Shown in pieces: positions 10,195-21,692 of a stretch of DNA of 64,000 nt. Numbering within the stretch: position 1 is the stretch's first letter; each line of letters opens with the position of its first letter. The position numbers were made by a program, and so were the translations under genes. Under the pieces are notes generated by a model that was not told the origin of the DNA, did not search any database, and saw only the letters and a program-made list of their open reading frames with translations. Source of the DNA: SZUA-35 sp963781035 (lineage in GTDB: Bacteria > Actinomycetota > Acidimicrobiia > Acidimicrobiales > SZUA-35); contig CAWAEN010000005.1 in NCBI GenBank assembly GCA_963781035.1, positions 378,201-442,200 of the forward strand, read 5' to 3'.

Positions 10195-11475
10195 CCGACG
10201 AGGCCGAGTTCTGACTTCAATCGGAGGATCCGAGCCACTGAAGCATCGAGTCGCTCCTCGCTGATGCGACCGGTACGCACTGCGTCGACGAGGGCGGCAT
10301 GGGCGACCGCGACATCGGGAGGAGCGAGCAGGATGTCGACGCCGGCCTCGATCGACTGGATAGCGAGCTCGCCACGGTCCTGATCCCGAACGGCACCCAT
10401 GTCGAGCGCGTCGGTCATCACGACACCGTCGAACTGGAGATCGCGACGCAAGAGTTCGTCGATCAGTATCTTCGACACCGTGGCCGGGGCGCCCGAGGGA
10501 TCCAGGCCGGGCAGTGCAAGGTGGCCGACCATCACGATGTCCACGCCGGCATCGACGGCGGCAGCAAACGGCACTCGCTCGCGTTGCTCCCACAGCAGAC
10601 GATCGACGTCGATCGTCGGCAGAACTGAATGGCTGTCGAGCACGGTGGCTCCGTGCCCGGGCCAGTGCTTGACCGTGGCAGCAACCCCCGCCTCCTGGAG
10701 TCCGGTGACCGAGGCAACGACCATGTCGGCGCTCACCGCAGGGTCGGCGCCGTAGCTGCGATTCCCGATGACACCGGCGTTGCCGTCGGTGAGATCGGCA
10801 ACCGGAGCAAGGACGATGTTGATGCCCTGGGCAGCCAGGCCGGTGGCGGTCGCCGAAGCGGCCGAGCGGACGGCCTCGGCGTCGGGAGCCAGTGTCCGGG
10901 CTGCGGGGAAACGTTCGACCCCGTCGCTCACGCGGTTGACCCTTCCTCCCTCCTGATCAACCGAGATCAGCGCGCCGATTCCGGGGATCGCGGTCTGCGC
11001 CGAGGTCTGGACTCCGGACGACAAGGCGGTGAGCTGGGGCGCCGAGACCACGTTGTCGCCGAGGTACAACACTCCGCCCAGCGCATACAGCTCAACGGCC
11101 TGGCCGATCGAGTCGACCCCTGCGATCCGACGATTGATTGCGGCTTCCGCCGCCGATGGCGTGGCAGCGTCGGTCCCGGCAAGCACCGGCATCAGCAACT
11201 GGCCGACCTTCTGTTCGAGGCTGAGGCCGCTCACCAACTCGTCGATCGGATCGACGGTGGTGGTGGTCGTCGGTTCGGTGGTGGTGGTCGTCGGTTCGGT
11301 CGTCGTCGGTCGTCGGCACCGCGGTCGTGGGCACCGCGGTCGTGGGCACCGCGGTCGTCGGCACCGCTACGTCGATCGACGACGAACAGGCTGCAGCCAG
11401 GCAGACCAGAGCGAAGAGGAGACCGAAAGCCCGAGAGCGAGGGAGCTCGAGGTCATGTGCTTGGCCGGTCGACAC
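10188..11475 (-). CDS. GH3 beta-N-acetylhexosaminidase-like lipoprotein (NagZ family), frameshifted linker
   Basis: Glycoside hydrolase family 3 single-domain enzyme. ISVDQEGGRVNR near the middle of the barrel, KHWPGHG with the catalytic-loop His, and VVMTDALDMGA carrying the nucleophile Asp are all present. These are hallmarks of NagZ-type hexosaminidases acting on peptidoglycan-derived GlcNAc. The N-terminus is a lipoprotein signal (VCLAAAC, Cys near residue 30), which places it at the cell surface, followed by a Thr/Pro-rich linker coded by short DNA repeats (VPTTA units). One frame shift falls in that repeat near 11305. GTG start at 11475. It diverges from ung with a 33-bp gap. Confidence 0.85.
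11253..11367. repeat. Short tandem repeats coding a Thr/Pro linker
   Basis: Two 21-bp units (GTGGTGGTGGTCGTCGGTTCG-like) are followed by about four 15-bp units alternating GTCGTCGGCACCGCG and GTCGTGGGCACCGCG. Read on the minus strand they code repeated TEPTTTTT- and VPTTA-type segments linking the lipid anchor to the GH3 domain. This kind of low-complexity tract is prone to slippage, and the gene's single frameshift lies inside it. Confidence 0.85.
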
Positions 11476-11508
11476 GGGCCACAGTCAACACGATGTAGCG
11501 TCCGATTC

Positions 11509-12177
11509 GTGACCGCGACCGATTGGAACCCGCTGCTGCGTGATCAGTTCGACCTGCCCTATTGGGTCGAACTGCAGGCTTTCGTCGCCGCCGAACGTGC
11601 TGCCGGACCGGTCTACCCTCCGGCCGACGAAGTCTTCACTGCACTCCACCTCACTGCGTTCTCCGCCGTCCGTGTGGTGATTCTCGGCCAAGATCCCTAT
11701 CACGGGCCCGGCCAGGCCCACGGCCTCGCGTTCTCGGTCAAACCGGGCGTTCAGCCACCCCCGTCGCTGGCGAACATCTTCACCGAACTCGAGTCCGACC
11801 TCGGACTCCCTCGGCCAGGCCACGGCAACCTGTCGGCGTGGGCGGCGCAAGGTGTTCTGCTACTCAATGCAACGCTCACGGTTCGCTCCGGCGAAGCCGC
11901 GTCACATCAGAAGAAAGGATGGGAGGTGTTCACCGACCAGGTCCTACGCGTCGTGAACGACAAGCCCGAGACCGTCGTGTTCCTCTTGTGGGGGGCATCG
12001 GCCCGATCGAAGAAGACCCTGATCGACACCTCGCGGCATGTGGTCATCGAGTCTCCCCACCCGTCGCCGCTGTCGGCCCACCGCGGGTTCTTCGGCAGCC
12101 GACCGTTCAGCCGGGCGAACGAAGCGCTGGTGGCCGCCGGGCGGCAGCCGATCGACTGGTCGCTCGCCAGCCGCTGA
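11509..12177 (+). CDS. ung: Uracil-DNA glycosylase family 1, 222 aa
   Basis: Removes uracil from DNA at the start of base-excision repair. Catalytic motif GQDPYHG is at residues 60-66 (Asp62 activates water), followed by AHGLAFSV; the uracil-specificity Asn sits in LLLNATLT; the minor-groove loop HPSPLSAHRGFFG lies near 183-195 with its catalytic His. Length is close to E. coli Ung (229). GTG at 11509 is the only start that keeps the full N-terminal domain. Intact. It ends 9 bp before the stop of the convergent CoA transferase. Confidence 0.96.
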   Translation: MTATDWNPLLRDQFDLPYWVELQAFVAAERAAGPVYPPADEVFTALHLTAFSAVRVVILGQDPYHGPGQAHGLAFSVKPGVQPPPSLANIFTELESDLGLPRPGHGNLSAWAAQGVLLLNATLTVRSGEAASHQKKGWEVFTDQVLRVVNDKPETVVFLLWGASARSKKTLIDTSRHVVIESPHPSPLSAHRGFFGSRPFSRANEALVAAGRQPIDWSLASR

Positions 12178-12186
12178 ACTGGCCGA

Positions 12187-13559
12187 TCACCAGTTGCTCC
12201 AACCCTTCCAGGTGAGCAAGGACGATCCCAATGCCATCGGTCCGCAGCGCCAGGTCAGGTCGAGACCCTCCACGGTGACGTTCGGGGTCAAACGCTCGAC
12301 CAGACCGAATCCGGACACGACGGTCTCGGTCTCCGGTGTCCCGATCCCCGTGGCCAGGGTCGGATCGTGCCGAGGGCGAGCTCGCAGAATCAGGGCGGCG
12401 GTCTGACACAGCGACGCGTCGATGTCGGCTGCCTCGCCGACCGCGAGCTGCCGGGCGATGGACCCGGCGAGGAGGTAGCCGGTCGTGTAGTCGCAGGCGG
12501 CCGCGGGAAGAAGTCTCGGTTTGACGGCTGATCCGTCCCCCGGGATCCCCGTCATCGGGCTGGCCCTCGAGCAGGGCGATCCCGCTGGCCGCTTGCGCCA
12601 GTTGCTCCCAACCGGCGCGGTCGGCGAACGGCCCGACGGGTCCGTAGGCCGACACGTTGGCGTAGATCCCGCTGAATCCGTCGGCTCGAAGCGTCCCGGC
12701 GTCGAGGCCGAATCGATCGACGACACCAGGCCGATACCCCTGGACGATCACGTGCGCGCTGACCGCCAACTGCTGCAGCGCGGACAGATCACGGGGCACC
12801 CCGAAGTCGGCGAACGCACGACGTTTGCCCTGACCGGTGTCGACGACGAACGACGGCACATCGGGTGTCGACGGACCGGTGACCTGGAGGACGTCCGCTC
12901 CGAGCGCGGCAAGGGTGCGACCGGTCGTCGGCCCGGCGAGGACGCGAGTGAGATCGAGGACCCGCAGGCCGGTGAGCGGACGTCGCTGACTCGGCTCCCA
13001 ACCTCTGATCGACTCGCCGACGGGTGTCACCCTGACCGGATCGAGGGCGGCGACGGCGGCGCCCTGAGGATGGGCCAGCCACTCGTCCTCCGTGCGCAGC
13101 ATCGCCGGCACATCCGTCGACGGCGGCGACGGCGTCCTCGAGGGCCTGGCCATCCCATCGGGCAACCGCCGTGCCCACGTCGTCGAATGATGCATCGGAC
13201 ACGATGCCGAGGACCGCGGCCAGCCGATCGACCAGACCGGGGAAACCTCCGTGGATGAAGATCCACCGTCCATCGGCACACCGGTAGGAACGAACGAACG
13301 GATTGGACTGGTTGGTTCTGGCGATGCCCTCACCGTCGACCTTGGTGATGGCAAAGGAGATGATCGACTGGGCCCCCTTCTCGACCGACGTGCGGACCTC
13401 TCCGGGGTCACCGCCGGCTTGCCGGCTGAGCTCCCTGGCCGCATCGCCGACCTCGGCCAGAGCCGACGCCGCGACCTGACCGATCGGGCACCGTGCCGGG
13501 AGCACGGGATCCGTGCCGTCGATCACGATGTGGGACGCGGGCGGAATCGGGGAGCTCAC
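12187..13559 (-). CDS. Family III CoA transferase (CaiB/BaiF), apparently permuted, frameshifted
   Basis: About 457 residues. The family signature normally at the N-terminus (LTGLRVLDLTRVLAGPTTGR, then LAALGADVLQV) appears only around residue 190. The first half instead holds a segment with NPFVRSYRCADGRW, which resembles the C-terminal part of CaiB-type proteins. The order is therefore C-like then N-like, as in some actinobacterial CoA transferases. A catalytic Asp is expected after the YGPVGPFADRAG segment; it falls close to the second shift. Two frameshifts lie near 13130 and 12530. Moves CoA between carboxylic acids; substrate unknown. Starts at GTG 13559, 12 bp after the amidohydrolase stop, so likely one operon. 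Confidence 0.78.
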
Positions 13560-13571
13560 GGCAACGGATCC

Positions 13572-15291
13572 TCAGCGAGCGGACCGAGGTCCGCGAACGA
13601 GCCGACCGGGGGTCGCCCCCGTACTCTCGCCGTCGGCCATGGTCTCGGTGCCGGCGACGAAGGTGTGCCGGTACCCGTCAGCTCGTTGGAGAAGCCGCTT
13701 ACCACCTGCCGGTAGATCGAAGGCCATGACGGGCGCATGGAGCCGCAATGCGTCGTGGTCGATGATGTTGATGTCGGCCCGGTGGCCGGGGGCCAGCACG
13801 CCCCGGTCCAGCAGGCCCAACGCCTCCGCTGTCCCCCGGGTCTGCTTGGCGACCAGCAGTTCGAGCGGAAGCCGCCCCGTCGGGCCGATCACGGCCCCAC
13901 CACTGCAACAGCGTGGTCGGGAATGACGCGTCACAGATCGTGCCGACGTGGGCGCCACCGTCGGACAGTCCCGGAATCGACGCCGGGTGGGCCAGCTGCT
14001 CACCGACGGCATCGAGGTTGCCGCCCGCCCAGTTGAGGAACGGCAGATACAGAAAGGATGTGCCGCCGTCGGCGGTGATGAGGTCATAGGCCAGCGAGGC
14101 CGAGTCGACCCCCTGGCGTGCCGCCTCGGCTGCGATCGATGTGGACGGATCGGGCTCGTAGTCGGGCGGGTCGCCGAACGGGAACATCAGATCGAACTGC
14201 TGGACCAGCCGGGTTCCGGTCACGGACGCTCCGCGATCCCGTCCCGGCCGACTCGAGAATCGCCTGGCGCAACTCGGGGTCGCGCATCAGGGCGACACGG
14301 TCGGCCAGCGGGAGGTCGGCGATGTCGCGGTATGCCGGGCTCGTCATGAAGGGATTGAGCGTGGCCTGGAGTCCGAGCAGGATCCCGACAGCACGCGCCC
14401 GACCTGACCCCGCATGACGACACCGGTTGTCGTCGACTCGGCGAACCCGTCGAGCAGGGTCTTCCAATCGTCCGGCCGGTTCTTGCCCTGGGCGACCGAA
14501 ACCGAGATCGGGCGACCGGAACGCTCGGCCATCAGCCGGAACGTCTCGAACTCGTGCTCGAGATCGACGAAGTCGGACGACCACCTGGAGCACCCCGGTA
14601 CCGGTCGAACCGACACCCTCGGCGATGCCGATGAGTTCGTCGCGTTCTGCCTGGAGCGTCGGCGTGTACTCGCCCAGGCTGGTGCGGTGATTGATCGTGC
14701 GAGAGGTCGTGAAACCCAGAGCGCCCGTCGAGGATCCCCTGACGGGCGATGGCCGCCATCTCGGCGATGTCGTCCGGAGTGGCCGGTTCGGCCGCTGCGC
14801 CACGCTCGCCCATCACGTGGAGTCGGAGAGCGCCGTGCGGCAGCTGCGCTCCGACGTCGATGTCGCGGTGGCGGAGTCCGAGGTGATCCAAGTACTCGAC
14901 CGAAACTCTCCCACTCCCAGGTGAGTCCCTCGTCGAGCGCCGCTCCCGGGATGTCCTCCACTCCCTCCATCAGCTGGACCAGCCGCTCGCGGTTCTCGGG
15001 AAGGACTGGAGCGAAACCGACGCCGCAGTTGCCCATGACCACGGTGGTGACACCGTGCCAGCTCGACGGGGCCATCGCATCGTCCCAGGTGGCCTGACCG
15101 TCGTAGTGGGTGTGGACGTCGACGAAACCGGGCGTCACGAGGTGACCATCGGCGTCGATCTCGCGGTGACCGACGCCGATGTCATCACCGACCTCGACCA
15201 CGATTCCGTCGAGGACACCGACGTCGGCAACCCGTGCCGGCGACCCGGTGCCATCGATGACCGTCCCGTTGCGAATCACCAGATCGAACAT
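13572..15291 (-). CDS. D-aminoacylase / N-acyl-D-amino-acid deacylase-type amidohydrolase, heavily frameshifted
   Basis: Begins MFDLVIRNGTVIDGTGSPA, the canonical opening of the amidohydrolase-3 family, and carries the metal motif HTHYDGQATWD near residue 60 plus GNCGVGFAP near 90. Later segments match the family: SSGFHDLSH-like core, GLSDGGAHVG and a C-terminal RADINIIDHDAL. About 570 residues. At least five single-base shifts lie between 14900 and 13900, the densest run in the window. Members hydrolyse N-acyl-D-amino acids or related amides with zinc; the substrate here is unknown. It lies 25 bp downstream of tdk and 12 bp upstream of the CoA transferase. Confidence 0.8.
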
Positions 15292-15316
15292 GGTGCGACG
15301 CTAGAACACGAGGGCG

Positions 15317-15961
15317 TCACTCGTCGAAGAGTGCGTCCTGACGGGGATTGTCCTTCTCGGCCATCCAGTGCCGACGACAGCGCAGGTCGTAGGTCACCTC
15401 GGGGGCCGGCTCCGGCTTCGCCGCGTTGCCGGCTTCGCCGGTGTCACCGCGGACCTTCAGCTCACCGTCATAGACCTGCCGGCCGTTCACCAACCGTGCG
15501 TTGTGGGTGGCATGGGCGCCACACCAGCAGCGGGCCTCCACCTGGATCTCCGACCGCACGTCGGCCAACTCGAGCAGACGTTGCGTTCCGGGGAAGAGCA
15601 CCCCCTGGAAGCTGGTGAGCAGACCGAAGGCGTACACCTCGACGTCGAGCTCGTCGACGACTCGAGCCAGCTGGTCGATCTGATTCGGTTCGTAGAACTG
15701 CGCCTCGTCGCAGATCACGGCGTGCAGACCCGAGCCTCTGCGGTTTTCGGTGTTGATCACGCGGAACAGGTCGACCGTGTGATCGAGGATCATCGCGTCG
15801 GCCGACACGCCGAGCCGACTCGAGACCTTGCCCTCCTGGCGATCGAGCTGGGTGATGAGGAGGCACTCGAGTCCACGACCGGTCAGGTTGTGACGGATCT
15901 GGAGTGCCATCGTCGACTTCCCCGACCCCATGGTGCCGAAGAAGAATCTGAGTGTCGCCAT
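15317..15961 (-). CDS. tdk: Thymidine kinase (type II), 214 aa
   Basis: Phosphorylates thymidine with ATP in pyrimidine salvage. Walker A GTMGSGKST at residues 9-17, the Walker-B-like segment ICDEAQFY near 84-91 with the catalytic Glu, the lasso loop with Tyr-containing NGRQVYDG, and zinc ligands from CWC near 145 and CRRHW near the C-terminus. The zinc cysteines are in CxC and CxxH rather than the usual CxxC spacing. Intact. Sits upstream of the amidohydrolase on the same strand and diverges from the hydrolase gene at 16031. Confidence 0.95.
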   Translation of the reverse strand: MATLRFFFGTMGSGKSTMALQIRHNLTGRGLECLLITQLDRQEGKVSSRLGVSADAMILDHTVDLFRVINTENRRGSGLHAVICDEAQFYEPNQIDQLARVVDELDVEVYAFGLLTSFQGVLFPGTQRLLELADVRSEIQVEARCWCGAHATHNARLVNGRQVYDGELKVRGDTGEAGNAAKPEPAPEVTYDLRCRRHWMAEKDNPRQDALFDE

Positions 15962-16030
15962 CCCGACGATCGTATTTGCTCATCGGTTCGGTCTGCATCG
16001 TCGACGCTGACGCCTACCCTCGACGGCCGA

Positions 16031-16780
16031 ATGCCTTCGGCGCACCATCACAAGCCACCGTCGGGAATTGCGGGAATGGTCGGGCGACCTGTCTGGCTCG
16101 AGGCTCGCAGCCCGTTCGAACTGCGCGCCCTGCGTCGTAGCGCGCTCTGGCGGGGCGTCGGCATTCCCCACGGGAACGGCCGCCCGGTGCTGGTCTTCCC
16201 CGGATTCCTCGCCAGCCGGCGCAGCACGTCGGCGCTCGATCACGTACTGCGAGCTGCCGGCTGGAGGGTCGAGGTGGCGCCGGTCGGCCGGAATGCCGGC
16301 CCGGCCCAGCACAGCATCGACAAGGCGCGAGACACCCTCCACGAGCTCTACGAGGAGACCGGGCGGCGGGTCAGGATCATCGGACACTCGCGTGGTGGCC
16401 AGTTCGGCCGCATTCTCGCCGTCCTCCACCCCGAGCGGGTCCAGCAGGTCATCGGTGTCGGCACACCGTTGATCGTGAAGTACCCGTCCTACCTGGTGGT
16501 TCGCATCCCGGCCGAGACACTCGACAAGCTCTGGCGCAGGGGTACGTTCGGTCACGTCGACACGATGCGGGAGCAAGGGGTCGACGATCTCCGCTACGTC
16601 GAGTTCCCGGACGAGGTCGATCTCGTCTCGGTGTGGTCGCGGACAGACGGCATCGTCGATTGGCGTCTCAGCCTCGAACCGGCGGCCACCAACGTCGAGG
16701 TCAAAGCCTCCCACATGGGCCTGATCAACAGCGTGTCCGGCCTCGAGGGCATCGCGACGGCCCTCGCCCGTATCCCCTGA
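16031..16780 (+). CDS. Alpha/beta-fold hydrolase (lipase/esterase-like), 249 aa
   Basis: Strand-loop VLVFPGFLAS near residue 58 forms the oxyanion hole, nucleophile elbow GHSRGGQFGR near 118, followed by VIGVGTPLI, typical of lipases that act on bulky substrates. An Asp lies in SRTDGIVDW and the catalytic His in KASHMGLI near 225. The start at ATG 16031 is the first with a full N-terminus; no strong ribosome-binding site precedes it. Stand-alone gene between divergent tdk and convergent HAD phosphatase. Substrate unknown. Confidence 0.78.
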   Translation: MPSAHHHKPPSGIAGMVGRPVWLEARSPFELRALRRSALWRGVGIPHGNGRPVLVFPGFLASRRSTSALDHVLRAAGWRVEVAPVGRNAGPAQHSIDKARDTLHELYEETGRRVRIIGHSRGGQFGRILAVLHPERVQQVIGVGTPLIVKYPSYLVVRIPAETLDKLWRRGTFGHVDTMREQGVDDLRYVEFPDEVDLVSVWSRTDGIVDWRLSLEPAATNVEVKASHMGLINSVSGLEGIATALARIP

Positions 16781-16795
16781 TCTCCCGCATCGCGG

Positions 16796-17650
16796 TCAGG
16801 GCATCCGTTCCAGGAACTGCTCGATCTTGCGGGCCAGGCCGTCCTCGTTGTTGTTTCGGATGATCGTGCCGGCTGCGTCCTTCGCGTCGTCGGTCGCATT
16901 CGCCATCGCGTACCCCTGACCCGCCCACGCCAGCATGGCGACGTCGTTGTGGTTGTCGCCGAACGCCGCCACCTCGGACGGATCGATACCGAGATCGCCG
17001 CAGAGTGCATCGAGGGCGAGCGCCTTCGTGACCAAGCTCGCCGCCACCTCGATGAAGGGCAACCCCGAGTACGAAGGAACGCCGTGGTCGCCGAGCGTCT
17101 CGCTCACGGCCCGATAGAGCTCGTCGATCGATCGATCGCGATCGAAGACCAACACCTTCTGGACACGACTCCCCACTTCGTCTGTGCGGGAGAATCCATC
17201 GAGTATGTCGTCGATCGGATCGATCGGCGGCGTGTTGGGCACGATCAGCTCGAATCCGGCTTCGTAGGCCATGCCTTGTTCGAGTTCGATGGCGAATCGA
17301 GCACCGGGGAACGCGGCCCGCATCTCGACGATCAGGCCTTGGGCCACGACCGGGCTCATCCAGTAGCCTCGGATCAACTCGTCTGCGGTCAGATTGCGGG
17401 TCATCGCTCCATTGGCGAACACCCAGTACTGATCGAGGCTGGTCTGCCATGAGCCCAGCGCAGCGATGACATCGGTCGCCACCATCTCGGGTCGCCCGGT
17501 GGCCGGAACGACATGGATGCCGGCCTCTGAAGCCTCGTGGAGGGCCGTCCGGACCCGCTCCGACAAGGTGCCATCAGATCGCAACATGGTGCCGTCGATG
17601 TCCGTGGCGATCATCTTTGGCACGAAATCAGCGGGATCGCGACCGTTCAT
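16796..17650 (-). CDS. HAD-family hydrolase, Cof/YbiV type, 284 aa
   Basis: Haloacid-dehalogenase phosphatase of subclass IIB. Motif I DIDGT (residues 17-21, nucleophile Asp), motif II PATGRP near 49, Lys of motif III near 205, motif IV GDNHNDVAML near 230. The large cap domain between motifs II and III (residues ~85-195) is typical for Cof-type enzymes that dephosphorylate sugar phosphates, FMN or pyridoxal phosphate. Start ATG 17650. Diverges from the BMP gene, leaving 113 bp for both promoters. Confidence 0.88.
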   Translation of the reverse strand: MNGRDPADFVPKMIATDIDGTMLRSDGTLSERVRTALHEASEAGIHVVPATGRPEMVATDVIAALGSWQTSLDQYWVFANGAMTRNLTADELIRGYWMSPVVAQGLIVEMRAAFPGARFAIELEQGMAYEAGFELIVPNTPPIDPIDDILDGFSRTDEVGSRVQKVLVFDRDRSIDELYRAVSETLGDHGVPSYSGLPFIEVAASLVTKALALDALCGDLGIDPSEVAAFGDNHNDVAMLAWAGQGYAMANATDDAKDAAGTIIRNNNEDGLARKIEQFLERMP

Positions 17651-17751
17651 GACCGATATCCTGCCTCAGATCCTCGGGGTTGCCGACCGATCGCCTCCGA
17701 TGCCGGGTTAGCCTCTCGTGGTCCCGCCGACAGATGGTCTGAGTGCGGACA

Positions 17752-17758
17752 AAGGAGA
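17752..17758 (+). promoter_or_regulatory. Ribosome-binding site of the BMP lipoprotein gene
   Basis: AAGGAGA lies 5 nt before ATG 17764, a near-consensus Shine-Dalgarno. It decides the start in favour of 17764 over GTG/ATG candidates further upstream, and is the strongest ribosome-binding site I saw in the window, in keeping with a highly expressed solute-binding protein. Confidence 0.8.
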
Positions 17759-17763
17759 GAACC

Positions 17764-18903
17764 ATGAAGAACTCATGGCGCTTGCTGCTCGCTTTACTCG
17801 CCTCGTTCGCCCTCGTGGCTGCGGCGTGCGGAAGCGACAGCGACGACACAGACGCCAGCGGTGATGGCGACTCAACAGAGACAACAGCCGAATCGACTGA
17901 CGAAACCACCGAGGAGACGACTGTCGACCTCGCCGCCGACTTCAACCTCGGCCTCACCTACGACATCGGTGGTCGCGGCGATCAGTCGTTCAACGACTCA
18001 GCTGCCGCCGGCGCCGACCGTGCATCGACCGACTTCGGTGTCACTGTCAGCGAGGCCGAGCCGAACGCGGATGGTTCCGACCGGGCGCAACTCCTGCAAC
18101 TGCAGGCTGACAGCAGCGCACTCGTTGTTGCCGTCGGCTTCTTGTTCGGCGGCGACGTCGTGGCAGTGGCCGCTGAGAATCCCGACGTGAACTTCGCCGT
18201 TGTCGACGATGCCATGCTCGACTTCGACAGGATCCGCCCGTTTCCCTTGGCGACAACATCGCCGGACTCACCTTCGCTGAAGAGCAGGGCTCGTTCCTCG
18301 TCGGTGCCGCAGCGGCACTGAAGAGCGAGACCGGCACGCTCGGCTTCATCGGTGGCGTCGGCGGCTTCGGTCTGATCGAGAAGTTCGAGGCCGGCTTCAC
18401 CGCCGGTGCTCAGGCGGTCAACCCCGACATCGTCGTCATCCCTCAGTACATCACCCAAGCTCCGGACTTCGACGGCTTCTTCGCCGGCGACCGGGCCAAG
18501 GAGATCGCACTGAACATGTACAGCCAGGGCGCTGACATCATCTACCACGCCGCAGGCGGCTCCGGTGCAGGCCTCTTCGAGGCGGCCAAGGAGTCAGAGC
18601 GAGGCCTCGGGCTCGAAGGTGTGGGCCATCGGCGTCGACTCCGACCAGTACAACACCGCCGGTGCCGAGGTCCAGGAGTACATCCTCACCTCGATGCTCA
18701 AGCGAGTCGACAACGCTGTCTACGCGATCACCGAGGCGCAGGCCAAGGGAGAATTCGCGGCCGGCAACGTCGTCTACGACCTGTCGACCGATGGTGTCGG
18801 TTACTCCGTCACCGGCGGGTTCATCGACGACATCGTTGATCAGCTCGAGGAATTCAAGGCACAGATCGTGGCCGGCGACATCGTCGTCCCCACAGCTCCG
18901 TGA
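17764..18903 (+). CDS. BMP-family nucleoside-binding lipoprotein (ABC substrate-binding), frameshifted
   Basis: Lipoprotein signal ends LVAAAC with lipidated Cys22; an acidic, Thr-rich tether (residues 23-55) follows. The mature part matches the basic membrane protein/PnrA family: LGLTYDIGGRGDQSFNDS with the conserved DxSFN-type ligand loop, EEQGSFLVGAAAAL, LGFIGGVGGFGLIEKFEAG, and YHAAGGSGAGLFEAA. The family binds purine nucleosides outside the membrane. Two single-base shifts (near 18249, and near 18600) split the frame; all three parts are collinear. It heads the operon with the ABC genes and adenosine deaminase, which supports nucleoside uptake. Confidence 0.88.
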
Positions 18904-18937
18904 TCCCTCGTTGACAATCGGTAAGTGATTCCCGAGC

Positions 18938-18974
18938 GGGATCGGACTACGGTCCGGTCCCGTTCGTTCGTTTT
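18938..18974 (+). terminator. Hairpin with T-rich tail between BMP gene and ABC ATPase
   Basis: A 10-bp stem (GGGATCGGAC and GTCCGGTCCC, one G-T pair) with a 4-nt loop occupies 18938-18961, followed by GTTCGTTCGTTTT. It lies 35 bp after the BMP stop and 73 bp before the ABC ATPase start. Form and position fit a partial intrinsic terminator or attenuator that would give more binding protein than transporter. Confidence 0.7.
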
Positions 18975-19034
18975 GGCCCCGACTTCGAGGTGCCGTGAGC
19001 GAGGCGTACACAATGAAATGGTCGTGGAGGCTCG

Positions 19035-20557
<1,523 letters not shown>

Positions 20558-20561
<4 letters not shown>

Positions 20562-21692
20562 CGACGCCACTCCTTCGCCGGCTCGGTCTCGCGCTCGCCG
20601 CACCGGCGCTCGCTGCGATCTTCGCCCTCTTCGTCTCGTCGATCGTGCTCTGGCTCGCCGGCAGCAGCTGGATCGACACCTACACCGAGATGATCTCCAC
20701 GGCGTCGAAGCTCGAGAACATGATCGACATCCTCAACCGGGCCACGCCGCTGTTCATCGCCGGTGTCGCGGTGGCCATCGGCTTCAAGATGAATCTCTTC
20801 AACATCGGTGTCGAGGGGCAGTACGTGCTCGCTTCGTTCGTGGCTGCTTGGGTCGGCGCCCAGCTCGAGCTTCCCGGTCCGTTCCACGTTGCCATCATCC
20901 TCCTGACCGCCATCGTGGTCGGCAGTCTGTGGGCCGGTCTCGCCGGTCTCCTGAAAGTGACCCGTGGCGTCAACGAGGTGATCTCGACGATCATGCTCAA
21001 CTTCATCGCCACCGGCGGCATCATCGCGGCAACACTCCCCTACGCCATCGAGCGACCCGACCGACCCGAACCAGGGCACCACCGTGATCGCAGAATCCGG
21101 ATGGCTGCCCAACCTCAACAGCTGGGTCGAGATCTTCACCAGGGAGATCACCAAGGGTCGAAAGCTCACCGGCATGTTCGTGATCGCCATCTTCGTCGGC
21201 ATCGGCTACCACGTGGTGGTCAATCGCTCACGGTTCGGCTTCGACTTGCGGGCCAGCGGAATGAACCCATTCGCAGCTCGAGCCGGTGGCGTACCGCCGA
21301 AGAAGATGATCCTCTACTCGATGCTTGCGTCCGGTGCCGTGGCCGGTCTCATCGGCATGCCGGAGATCCTCTCGGTGAACCACTCATACGATCAGGGATT
21401 CGTCCAGGGCCTCGGTTTCGCCGGTATCGCCGTCGCCTTGCTCGGTCGCAACTCGGCCCCGGGCATGGCCGTCTCCGCCTTGCTGTTCGCCTTCCTCGAC
21501 ACCAGCTCGGCCCCGCTTCAGGTGTCCAAGACGGCATCACCGGAGATCGTGGTGATCATGCAAGCCACGATCCTGCTCACTGCCGTCATCGCCTACGAAG
21601 TCGTCAATCGGGTTCGTCAGGCTGACGAGGTCAGACGGGCGGCCCTCGCCACGGAAGCGGCAGCTCCCACAGAGATCGGAGTCGGAGCATGA
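20558..21692 (+). CDS. ABC transporter permease 1 (nucleoside/BMP type), frameshifted
   Basis: About 378 residues with eight to ten membrane segments. The family fingerprint is present: FNIGVEGQYVLASF near residue 87, TRGVNEVISTIMLNFIA near 135 with the coupling-helix region, and MNPFAARAGGVPPKKM near 235. One extra C in the CCC run at 21065-21067 breaks the frame; the two halves join exactly there (reading PDRPNQGTTVIAESG). Partner of the ATPase and second permease; together they form the channel for the nucleoside carried by the BMP lipoprotein. ATGA overlaps at both ends show translational coupling. Confidence 0.87.
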
